From: DATAMF01 sp964472565 | GTDB lineage: Bacteria; Chloroflexota; Anaerolineae; Aggregatilineales; Aggregatilineaceae | Direction of reading: 5' to 3' | Assembly (NCBI GenBank): GCA_964472565.1 | Contig: CAYYNB010000070.1 | Location: 1-28,619 of the forward strand | Length of the DNA stretch: 28,619 nt | Part shown: positions 14,848 through 22,039 of the stretch, piece by piece | Layout: each line of letters starts with the position of its first letter | Numbering within the stretch: the first letter of the stretch is position 1 | Position numbers and translations under genes: made by a program | Notes under the pieces: model-generated | What the model was told of the DNA's origin: nothing | What the model saw: only the letters and a program-made list of their open reading frames with translations | Database searches by the model: none

Positions 14848-15441
14848 TTAGGGTGCGAGCAGTGCCGTCCAGAATGCCGCCCCCGACAACCCCATCAGCG
14901 CCTCAACTTCATTCTGCTGAATATAAATCGTATAGGTGTGATAGGTTTGATCAGGCGTCTCAATCACCAGCCCGATCCGCCCTGGCATCGGTCCCGGCGT
15001 GCTGTCCACCGGAAACTCCGTGACAATCACCGTCAGCACATCCTTCGCCAGATTGCCCAATGTGTCGGGATCATTCTCGCTGGTGAGCGTTACATCAAAG
15101 TCGGTTTCCATCGTGGCAAAATACTGGATATTCCCGCTCTGATCCAGGCAGTTTTCGCCAAACGCCGACGCGCCCGCCTCTTGATATGGGATATTCTCCG
15201 CATCCAGCGCCGTCCGCAGCACCGTGCTGACATCATCCAGCGGCTGTGTCGCCCAATTCCAGATGCAGGCTTCATACGGAATGGTTGCGACAGCCGTCGG
15301 GGTAGGGCTTGGCGTGGGCGTGAGTGTCACCTCGACCACATCCACCTCGACATCCCCCTCGCCGCCGTAGCACGTGTTCAAAAACCGCCCCATGCTCGCC
15401 AGCCCGAGCGCCGCCAACAAGATGAGCATTCGTCGTGCCAT
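14848..15441 (-). CDS. Secreted protein with Thr/Pro linker, function unknown
   Basis: A 197-residue exported protein. Residues 1-18 are a hydrophobic signal segment (MLILLAALGLASMG). After an acidic stretch comes a TPTPSPTPT linker (about 40-52), of a kind common in surface proteins of Chloroflexota. The globular part (about 55-197) has two Cys (in EACIWNW and GENCLDQ) that could form a disulfide, followed by strands and ending AAFWTALLAP. No family recognised. The GGAGGG ribosome binding site lies 4 nt before the ATG. The start is 16 nt after the TPR gene's stop, so it is part of the same operon. Confidence 0.75.
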   Translation of the reverse strand: MARRMLILLAALGLASMGRFLNTCYGGEGDVEVDVVEVTLTPTPSPTPTAVATIPYEACIWNWATQPLDDVSTVLRTALDAENIPYQEAGASAFGENCLDQSGNIQYFATMETDFDVTLTSENDPDTLGNLAKDVLTVIVTEFPVDSTPGPMPGRIGLVIETPDQTYHTYTIYIQQNEVEALMGLSGAAFWTALLAP

Positions 15442-15457
15442 TTGACCCTCCGCTGCA

Positions 15458-17623
15458 TTAGGCTGACTCAGCCATATACGGTTTCAGTCCTTCCACTCCT
15501 GGATCATGCAAAATCGTGAATAGTCGATAGGCTTCGTTATACCGTTCCTGGGCCAGCGTCGCGTTCCCCGCCTCGCGTGCCGCATCCCCCAACACCGCCA
15601 GCGCCGCCGCGATTCCCCGCTGGTAGCGCATCTTGCGAGACCGTTGTTCGCTGGCCGCCGCCAGTTGCAGCGCTTCGTCACGCCGTCCCGTCCGCAGCAG
15701 CAGCGCCGCTAGCCGGGTCTGTGTCCGTACCTCATTTTCCAAATCCCCCACCCGTTCGCTGATCTCCAGCGCCGAGCGGTAGAGCGGTTCCGCTTCTTCG
15801 GTGCGCGCCACCGCCACCAATGTTTCCCCATAATCCGACTGGAACAGGGCCAGCCAGCGTTCCGCGTTGATCGCGGTTGCGGCGGCTATCGCCTGTTTAT
15901 GCAGGCCGCGCGCCGTTTCATAATCCTTGAGCAGATAATACGTCCGTGCCAGATTGTTGCTCTGCACCGCGATCATCAGGGTATCATCCAGCTCCCGGCT
16001 GATCTTGAGCGCACCTTCCAGTTGGTGAATCGCGCTCTGAGGTCGTCCGGTCAGCGCATAAAACCACCCCAGGTTGCCCAGCCGCAGGCTTTCCGCCCGC
16101 TGGTCCCCGCTTTGCCGCGCGATCTGAATCGACTCATCATAAAACGCCTGTGCCGTGTCGATGTCGCCCATTTCCGTATACACGGTTGCCGCGTTCGACA
16201 GCACCAACCCGCGCGTCGGCGGATGTTTGATGTTGTTCAACAGCATCAGCGCTTTTTCATATTCCACCAATGACGCCCGGTAATCGCCGCCCTCTTTCCG
16301 CGCCCGCGCAATATCACAGTAAAGCTGCGCCGCCTGCGCGTGATTATTCGTTTCCAGCATCAGATTAAGCGCCTGCTGCCAGTATCCCAATGCCGGCTCG
16401 CGTTCTCCCTGCTCAAAAGCGAGGTTGCCGAGCAAATGCAGCGCTTCCGCCTGCCGCAGCACATCCGCGCCGCTTTTCGCCAGTCGCAGCGCCCGATCTG
16501 CCATCTGTTGCGCCTCGCTGCCTTTTTTCTGCCGCGTCAGAATGCTGCTCAGCGTCACCAGAATCTGAAGCTGTTCATCAGGATTCGACAGCGTACCGTT
16601 TTCAAACAACGCGAGCGCATCCAACAAAAACGTCGCCGCCCGTTCATAATCCCCGTTGGTATTCGCCGCCAGTCCCAGCCGCATCAGCGCCACCGCTTCA
16701 TCCTCAGCATTATTCGTGCTGCGCGCCTGCGCCAGGGCGCGCGTCGCGTATTCTTCCGCCTGGGTGCTGTTACCGTTCATCTGGTACGCCGTGCTCAGGT
16801 CCAGCGCGCTCTCCATAAAAAATTCCGGTGTCTGGTTGCCCAGCCGCAGCGCCAGGTTTTCGGCGGTTTGCAGATATTCAATCGCTTTGGCGTAGCTCCG
16901 GTTTTCCATTTCGAGCTTGGCGAGCTGCTGAAGCCAGCGCAGTTGTTGATCGATCTGCCCCTGCTGCTGCGCCAGATTCACCGCCTGCACCATCAGCTTT
17001 TGCCCGGATACCCGCTCCCCCATCGCCAGAGTCGCTTCGGCCAGTTCTCCGATCACCCGCGCCGCGGATTGTGTCCGCTGCCCGGCCTGCGTGATCACCA
17101 CCGCCTCTTTGAGCAAATGCTGTGCGTAACGCGGGTTATCCTGCTTCATATAATCCTGCGCCAGATTTTCGAGCGCCAGCGTGATAATCTCCGCGTTCCC
17201 GGTAGGCCGCGCCGTATCCAACGCCTGCTGGTGATACGTTTGCGCGTTGCCCCAGTTTTCCTGTTTCGCATAAAACGATCCCAGGTTGTTCAGCGCCCGC
17301 GCCAATGACCGCTGATCTTTCAGTTCCCGTGCCAGTTCCAGTGCTTGATCCAGCACCGGCAGCGCGTCCTCAAAATTCTCCTGTGCCACATACGCCGCCC
17401 CCACGCCGTTCAGAAAATACCCTTCGCTGATCCGGTCCCCGCGCTGGCGTGCCAACACCAGCCCGCGCTCGTAAGTTTCCAGTGCCGTCGCATGATACCC
17501 CTGTTCGAGCGCCGTCGCCGCCGTTTCCAACAGCGTATTGATCTCCTGCTGCTGCGGATTCACGGCTGGTGAAGGTGTTGTCGTCGGTTTGGTTCCCAAA
17601 AGGCGTTTAAAAAAGTCCTGCAT
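15458..17623 (-). CDS. Large tetratricopeptide-repeat protein
   Basis: A 721-residue cytoplasmic protein that is TPR from about residue 30 to the end, roughly 15 or more helix pairs. Examples are ALNNLGSFYAKQENWGNAQ, EALHLLGNLAFEQGEREPA and RLGNLGWFYALTGRPQSA. Spacing and the W/L-G-Y-A-F-A-P positions fit the TPR consensus. TPR stacks bind partner proteins; none can be named here. No output domain is attached. Two adjacent ATGs (17626, 17623) follow AAAGGG; the second has the better spacing, and the open frame to 17710 overlaps the upstream gene. The ribosome binding site touches the upstream TGA (coupled translation). Confidence 0.85.
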   Translation of the reverse strand: MQDFFKRLLGTKPTTTPSPAVNPQQQEINTLLETAATALEQGYHATALETYERGLVLARQRGDRISEGYFLNGVGAAYVAQENFEDALPVLDQALELARELKDQRSLARALNNLGSFYAKQENWGNAQTYHQQALDTARPTGNAEIITLALENLAQDYMKQDNPRYAQHLLKEAVVITQAGQRTQSAARVIGELAEATLAMGERVSGQKLMVQAVNLAQQQGQIDQQLRWLQQLAKLEMENRSYAKAIEYLQTAENLALRLGNQTPEFFMESALDLSTAYQMNGNSTQAEEYATRALAQARSTNNAEDEAVALMRLGLAANTNGDYERAATFLLDALALFENGTLSNPDEQLQILVTLSSILTRQKKGSEAQQMADRALRLAKSGADVLRQAEALHLLGNLAFEQGEREPALGYWQQALNLMLETNNHAQAAQLYCDIARARKEGGDYRASLVEYEKALMLLNNIKHPPTRGLVLSNAATVYTEMGDIDTAQAFYDESIQIARQSGDQRAESLRLGNLGWFYALTGRPQSAIHQLEGALKISRELDDTLMIAVQSNNLARTYYLLKDYETARGLHKQAIAAATAINAERWLALFQSDYGETLVAVARTEEAEPLYRSALEISERVGDLENEVRTQTRLAALLLRTGRRDEALQLAAASEQRSRKMRYQRGIAAALAVLGDAAREAGNATLAQERYNEAYRLFTILHDPGVEGLKPYMAESA

Positions 17624-17634
17624 CATGATCCCTT

Positions 17635-18963
17635 TCACAAGAGGCGCATAATCAACGGCACTAACATTTCCCGCTTGCTCATCCCCGCGTGGCGGCTGAC
17701 CGTCGTCCACTGGCTGGATGCCCGGTCCGCGATCACCGCCCCTTCCCGCATCAGCACGGTTAAATCCCCCAACCGCGCCGGGGTTTCAGGATGCGGCGTT
17801 TCGCTGCCAAACAAGCCCGCCTTCAGCGCATCCGCTGGATCAAATGCCAGCGCGCGTTTAGCCAGCCGGGTCTGGATATAGTCGATAGCTTGCGAGCGGC
17901 TGTCGTGCCGCAGATACAGATGCGCGAACCGTCCGTCTCCCCCAAGTCCACTCCGCAGCGTGTCGGCCAGCGGTTTGTGATCCATCACATTGATATAATC
18001 CGGCACCGGCGAATGCCCGTGATCCGCCGCAAACATCAACAGTGTGTGTCCGTCCCCGATGCCATTTTCCAACAGCAGCATATCCCGTAAATCGGTCAGT
18101 TGGCGGCGTACTTCCGTAATCGACTGCTCTGCTGCCGTCCCGTACAGGTGTGAAATCCCATCCACCGCCGCCCAGTACACATGCACCAGGCATTTCTGCC
18201 CCCGCGTCGCGCGCAGCAGTTCCCGCAGCGTGATCCACAAATCCGTATACCCGAAATGCCGCACCGCCTGCCGTATCCCACGATGCATGATCCGCGACAA
18301 TCCGCTGCCGAACAGGCTCTTTTCCAGCAGTACCGTCGTCGGAACCGCATACTCGTTTAAGGCTTCTGCCAGCGTCTCAATGGGCATAAAGCTCGCAAAA
18401 TCCAATCCCCATTCTTCGAGAATCTCGGCGCGGTGTTTGCCCACCACCGGCCAGTAATGCAGCATATCCGCCAGCAGGCTGAATTCGCGCAAAAACAACC
18501 GTGTCCCCACCATGCCCGTTGCCGCCGGACTCGCCCCCGTCCAGATGCTCGGCAGCGCCGCTGCGGTCGTGCTCGGTGTGACCGATGTGATCGGCGTGAG
18601 CGTTCCATCCCCCACCAGATCCGCCACCACCTGCGCCGTGATCGCGTCCGCCGCCATCACCTCTTGCAGCAGCCGCCACCCCAGCCCGTCGCTGATGAAC
18701 AGAATCACGCGCTTGGTCGTCCCCCAATAGGGTTCCCACAGCCGCTTGTCTAACGGAGCCGATCCCAGCCGGGCCGACGAGGGGCGGCTTTCCAGCAGTT
18801 TCATGATCGTATGCGCCAGATTCCGGATCGACAGGCCCTCGTAGTACGGAAACACCACCTCATCCGCCCATTTTGCATCCAGGTTCATCAGCCGCTGAGC
18901 CAGAATAGTCTGCTCGAATTCCACTGCCAGATTTTCCGCCAAAAGGGACTCCTTCCATGTCAT
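17635..18963 (-). CDS. Alkaline-phosphatase-superfamily phosphodiesterase/nucleotide pyrophosphatase
   Basis: A 442-residue protein of the type I phosphodiesterase/nucleotide pyrophosphatase group. Numbered from the ATG at 18963, metal ligands are D92 (LFISDGLGW), D268 and H272 (WAAVDGISHLYG), D314 and H315 (FAADHGHSP), and H425 (VSRHAGMS). The nucleophile is Thr132 or Thr133 in TPSTTAAALPS. This is the full two-metal set, so the enzyme should be active on phosphodiester or phosphate-ester substrates; which ones is unknown. There is no signal peptide, unlike many relatives. A TATAAT lies 12 nt before the ATG, so the transcript would have almost no leader; the GTG at 18987 lies upstream of the predicted transcript start. 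First gene of a five-gene operon. Confidence 0.88.
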   Translation of the reverse strand: MTWKESLLAENLAVEFEQTILAQRLMNLDAKWADEVVFPYYEGLSIRNLAHTIMKLLESRPSSARLGSAPLDKRLWEPYWGTTKRVILFISDGLGWRLLQEVMAADAITAQVVADLVGDGTLTPITSVTPSTTAAALPSIWTGASPAATGMVGTRLFLREFSLLADMLHYWPVVGKHRAEILEEWGLDFASFMPIETLAEALNEYAVPTTVLLEKSLFGSGLSRIMHRGIRQAVRHFGYTDLWITLRELLRATRGQKCLVHVYWAAVDGISHLYGTAAEQSITEVRRQLTDLRDMLLLENGIGDGHTLLMFAADHGHSPVPDYINVMDHKPLADTLRSGLGGDGRFAHLYLRHDSRSQAIDYIQTRLAKRALAFDPADALKAGLFGSETPHPETPARLGDLTVLMREGAVIADRASSQWTTVSRHAGMSKREMLVPLIMRLL

Positions 18964-18975
18964 TTGCGCCGAGCC

Positions 18976-18981
18976 ATTATA
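18976..18981 (-). promoter_or_regulatory. Consensus -10 element (TATAAT) of the phosphodiesterase operon
   Basis: A perfect TATAAT on the minus strand, 12 nt before the ATG at 18963. No good -35 is seen at 16-18 nt (the region is GGGCTG then seven T). The predicted transcript starts only about 5-7 nt before the ATG and no ribosome binding site is present, pointing to a near-leaderless mRNA. Confidence 0.5.
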
Positions 18982-19052
18982 CCCCACTGCGAAAAAAACA
19001 GCCCCATCGCTTATATTAATAGAGAGACTTGGTGATTCTTGATTGAGGGTCT

Positions 19053-19838
19053 ATGTTCGGAACGCTCTCTATTCTCCGTTATCTGCTTGCGCCCCATGCG
19101 CGCTATACCTACCGTGCGGTCCCGCAAACGTATTCCACCTCGCTGATCACCTTTTCGTTCATCTACGGCTGTTCGGCGCTTTTATTATGCGGCGGGTTGT
19201 TTTTCGTCCGCGTCCTGTTTTGGGGTGATCGGGAGCCGTTCGGCATTCTGGGAATCGCCGTCGGGCTGTTGGTTCTGGTATCCAGTATGGTGTCAACCAC
19301 AAGCAGCGTCTACCACGCGATCCGCCGCGAACAGGTGGTCCACACGTGGGATTTGCTGCTCTTGCTCCCCTACCCGCGCGAACAGGTCATTCTGCGCACC
19401 GCCGCGCAGTCATACAAGCCTTTCACCGCCCTGATCAGTCTGGCGCTGGTAGCGATTGCCGCTCGCCAGTTAGCCAACTTCCAATTCCGCCCGCTGTTTC
19501 TGCTCTACCAACTGCTGGCGCTCGAATGGTTGCAGCTTACCGCCTTCCACGTCGCCGGAGGTTTAATGCTGGCTAATGTGCGCCAGGTCGGTCCAGCCGG
19601 GCCGCTTCTGTTGAGCTTCTCGGTGATCATGATCCGCACTGTGGGCGGGTTGGCCGTAGCCCTGCTCTTTTCCCTCCCCACCAATGCCGCGCTGCTGGTC
19701 GGCCCTCTGAGCATCACCCTCACCACCACATCCGTCTTCATCCGCGCCGCCATCGCCCTTTTATATCTTCTGCTGCTCGAAAGTGCCGTACGGTTCCTGT
19801 TCGCCTATGCCGTTGCCCGCGCCGGAGAGAATGGGTGA
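19053..19838 (+). CDS. Polytopic membrane protein, ABC-2-transporter-like permease
   Basis: A 261-residue integral membrane protein with about six hydrophobic segments, such as SLITFSFIYGCSALLLCGGL, ILGIAVGLLVLVSSMVS, LLSFSVIMIRTVGGLAVALL and AAIALLYLLLLESAVRFLF. The N-terminal cytoplasmic stretch, followed by six helices with the motif TWDLLLLLPYPREQVILRT between helices 2 and 3, resembles ABC-2-type permeases. There the phrase (W/E)-x-LLxxP(Y/L)xxxxI is typical for the coupling helix. No ATPase gene is adjacent, so the partner must be elsewhere or the assignment is wrong. GAGGG lies 4 nt before the ATG. Transcribed divergently from the phosphodiesterase operon, 89 bp apart. Confidence 0.65.
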   Translation: MFGTLSILRYLLAPHARYTYRAVPQTYSTSLITFSFIYGCSALLLCGGLFFVRVLFWGDREPFGILGIAVGLLVLVSSMVSTTSSVYHAIRREQVVHTWDLLLLLPYPREQVILRTAAQSYKPFTALISLALVAIAARQLANFQFRPLFLLYQLLALEWLQLTAFHVAGGLMLANVRQVGPAGPLLLSFSVIMIRTVGGLAVALLFSLPTNAALLVGPLSITLTTTSVFIRAAIALLYLLLLESAVRFLFAYAVARAGENG

Positions 19839-19979
19839 AATCCCTTCAAGGAGCATAAGCCTCCGGGGGAGGGCGAAAAAGGTACTCGCTTCCGATCCCA
19901 TGACCCGATCCATCGAGGGATTTTGTATGACAGCAGCTAGCAGACCCGTTTAATACATAGGCGCGAATCGGCGAAACAA

Positions 19980-20071
19980 CCTTTTTCTAACGGGCCACAG
20001 GTTAGAAAAAGGTAAAAGTAGGCTACTTTTATCCCCATTAAGGTTAAAAAAGTAGCCTTAATTGGGATAAA
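19980..20071. repeat. AT-rich block of consecutive and competing hairpins
   Basis: Hairpin 1: CCTTTTTCTAAC (19980-19991) with GTTAGAAAAAGG (20001-20012), 12 bp perfect. Hairpin 2: TAAAAGTAG (20013-20021) with CTACTTTTA (20023-20031). Hairpin 3: arms 20028-20043 and 20056-20071, 16 bp with one mismatch. An alternative stem pairs AGGCTACTTTT (20020-20030) with AAAAGTAGCCT (20048-20058) and excludes 2 and 3. The block lies in the 479-bp gap between two convergent genes (19839-20317). It may be a bidirectional terminator or a structured RNA; the rest of the gap shows only the tandem repeats at 20075. Confidence 0.7.
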
Positions 20072-20074
20072 TGT

Positions 20075-20136
20075 GGGATAGATTTAGGCTAAATGGGGCG
20101 AGATTTAAGTTAAATTGGGAGGGATTCAGGTTAAAT
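20075..20136. repeat. Three imperfect 21-bp tandem repeats
   Basis: Units begin at 20075, 20096 and 20117 with consensus GGGnnAGATTTAGGTTAAAT. The period of 21 bp is two helical turns. The units follow directly after the hairpin block. A minus-strand open frame through them (20058-20321) reads as repeated FNLN-type residues and is probably not a real gene. Confidence 0.7.
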
Positions 20137-20317
20137 GATGTTATTGGCAAATTGAGAAAAACAGGTTGTGTCCAGAGCAGCAATGGATGAGATAGGCGGT
20201 TTGGCACGCGGTTTTCCCTACAGCCAGTTATGGCTGAGGCGGTCATCCCGTAGTACAGCGATCCGCTGCTCAATGACACCGGCCCAATCATCGGCGTTCG
20301 CCAGTTCAGTTGTCCGG

Positions 20318-21370
20318 TCATGAGGTCGCTTTCTTTTTGCGTTCAATCGAATACATCTCCAGCGGAATATCGGTATGCTGGCGGATGGCTGTGGCCCACG
20401 CGTCGGAGGCTTCGCGCCCCATCGCAAAACCGAGAGTCTGCGGCTGATTTTCCGGTCCGGCAAAATCCACACGCAGCAGCGCTGAACCGTTCAGGTGGAC
20501 GCCTTTACGGCGTATGACGTTCAACCCGCGAAGCTGGATCAGCGGGATCGGAGTCTGTCCAACCAGCAGGCGATCCGGCGCGAGATACAGCGCGATCTCT
20601 TCCACCTGGAACCATTTACCATAAACATCCTGACGCATCTGCATCACCCGTGCCGGTCCATAATCCAATCGGCGATCCGCGTGGTGGGTGTCCAGCGTCA
20701 GTGTACCGATCTGGCCGAGCGCCGCAGCGAACGTATCCAGCGTGGGCAGACTGAACACGCGCAGCCGCCAGCCCGGTTCGGGGATTGCATTAAAGGGAAG
20801 GTTCAGCGGTGCTTCAAGTTCCTGGATGAAGTAGGCAAAAATAGCTGTCTGGTAAATCGGAGTCTGCATCGCCATGACCTCAATCGGCTGCACCCCGATC
20901 CAGAAAGTGGACGAGAGGGCCACCGGCAGCGTGGTGACGTTCGGGTTTTCACCCATTTTCAGCACCAAACAATGATCCACCAGCGCCACTTCAACCGGTG
21001 TCTGCCGGGTATAGGCAGCGCACGGCGCATCGCCATAATAATATCCTTTGACCGGGCCAAAGTGGATGAGCTGCCCCACGTTTTCCCAGGAAAATGGCTC
21101 CGGTCTAACCACCAGCGCTTCATCTCTTTGTTTGATATCATCTTCCGGTTTGGAGGGAAACCATTGGTCAATCTTTGGAAGAAGACGCACCCACCAATAG
21201 GCGAATAGGCCCCATGCAAAAACAACCGCAAAAAATGCAATTAGATTTACTGGTGTTGAATCAACCTTCTGAAAAATAACCATCCACAAAATTACAGACG
21301 CCATTCCGGCAAAGAAAAACATTGAATATACTATTATTTCTGCTAGCGCTCTATATTTTCGATCCCTCAT
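20318..21370 (-). CDS. Two-TM membrane protein with PH-like cytoplasmic tail
   Basis: A 350-residue protein. Two transmembrane helices (about 9-33 and 41-62) form an N-terminal hairpin; the remaining 285 residues lack hydrophobic segments and should be cytoplasmic. The C-terminal part (IALYLAPDRLLVGQTPIPLI, then LLRVDFAGP and the helix SDAWATAIRQH) has the strand-rich-then-helix pattern of bacterial PH-like domains. This is a fold-level guess, and no family name is certain. The ATG follows AAGGA. It ends at TGA within GAACGCAAAAAGAAAG; one frame over, about 33 more plausible residues (ELANADDWAGVIEQRIAVL) run to a TAG at 20218, so the annotated end may be a frameshift. Divergent from the DUF2089 operon. 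Confidence 0.7.
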   Translation of the reverse strand: MRDRKYRALAEIIVYSMFFFAGMASVILWMVIFQKVDSTPVNLIAFFAVVFAWGLFAYWWVRLLPKIDQWFPSKPEDDIKQRDEALVVRPEPFSWENVGQLIHFGPVKGYYYGDAPCAAYTRQTPVEVALVDHCLVLKMGENPNVTTLPVALSSTFWIGVQPIEVMAMQTPIYQTAIFAYFIQELEAPLNLPFNAIPEPGWRLRVFSLPTLDTFAAALGQIGTLTLDTHHADRRLDYGPARVMQMRQDVYGKWFQVEEIALYLAPDRLLVGQTPIPLIQLRGLNVIRRKGVHLNGSALLRVDFAGPENQPQTLGFAMGREASDAWATAIRQHTDIPLEMYSIERKKKATS

Positions 21371-21454
21371 CTCTAGTTCCTTTGCCTCTCATTCCACACC
21401 TCTTCCTCACCAAAGTATACCACTTCTGCTTTTCCTGGTATTTTTTGCTTCCAT

Positions 21455-21490
21455 CAAAAATTTTGGTTTAACTTCCAAAAATTTTGGTTT
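21455..21490. promoter_or_regulatory. Pair of 21-bp-phased operator-like repeats upstream of the DUF2089 promoter
   Basis: CAAAAATTTTGGTTT occurs twice, at 21455-21469 and 21476-21490, exactly 21 bp apart. Each copy contains the dyad CCAAAAATTTTGG (the first copy has T at its first base). The second ends 5 bp before the -35 TTGACA. This placement suits an activator or repressor bound as two dimers on one helix face. Confidence 0.6.
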
Positions 21491-21495
21491 TCCGA

Positions 21496-21524
21496 TTGAC
21501 ACAATCCAAAATCTGTTATATCGT
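21496..21524 (+). promoter_or_regulatory. Sigma-70-type promoter of the DUF2089 operon
   Basis: A perfect -35 TTGACA (21496-21501), a 17-nt spacer, and TATCGT (21519-21524, 4/6 match). Transcription would start near 21531, directly before AGAAGGAGG (21532-21540). Confidence 0.65.
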
Positions 21525-21544
21525 AATCAGCAGAAGGAGGAACC

Positions 21545-21928
21545 ATGCGCCGAATGATCAGCAAATGCCCCTCGTGCGGCGGCGATTTGATTGTGACCGA
21601 GTTAAGCTGTACATCCTGCGATACGGTCATCCGGGGCCGTTATACCGGCTGTACCTTTTGCGAACTCTCCGACGAGAACTTGCGCTTTCTGGAATTGTTT
21701 GTTGCCAGTCGGGGCAATGTCAAGGAGATGGAACGCGAAACCGGACTCGGCTATTGGACGATTCGCGGCCAGTTGGACGACTTGCTGAAGACTCTTAAGC
21801 TAGACGTCGATGCCGCAGCGCCCCCGGCAGACATCGCCGCCCGCCGTCGGGAAATTTTGCTCTCAGTCGAGCGTGGTGAACTTTCAATCGTGGAGGCAGA
21901 GCGGATGCTCGCAGACCTGCCCAAATAA
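21545..21928 (+). CDS. DUF2089-family zinc-ribbon regulator
   Basis: A 127-residue cytoplasmic protein. The N-terminus is a zinc ribbon: CPSC (C8, C11) and CTSC (C22, C25), plus CTFC (C36, C39). Residues about 43-75 (LRFLELFVASRGNVKEMERE) contain the helix-turn-helix-like motif diagnostic of DUF2089, so DNA binding is likely. The C-terminal helix pair ILLSVERGELSIVEAERMLADL matches the short motif at the start of the next gene (ILQMLQDKKISVDEAERLLKAV), suggesting the two proteins interact or share an origin. The start follows AGAAGGAGG. First gene of a two-gene unit, 111 bp before the next gene, which has its own ribosome binding site. Confidence 0.85.
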   Translation: MRRMISKCPSCGGDLIVTELSCTSCDTVIRGRYTGCTFCELSDENLRFLELFVASRGNVKEMERETGLGYWTIRGQLDDLLKTLKLDVDAAAPPADIAARRREILLSVERGELSIVEAERMLADLPK

Positions 21929-22039
21929 ACGAAGACAGGCTTCCGGTAATCAAATTGGCCCTTGACCCGGCAGCCCGTCGCGCGCAGTGTATCCCTGCAT
22001 CTGCCTGCCATTGTATCACACAATTCAGGAGTGGTTCAA

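Noticed and set aside
20058..20321. 87-codon minus-strand frame with an ATGA overlap to the 350-aa gene
   Set aside because: Its C-terminal third is just translated 21-bp tandem repeats and the rest shows no protein-like pattern; the overlap is probably chance.
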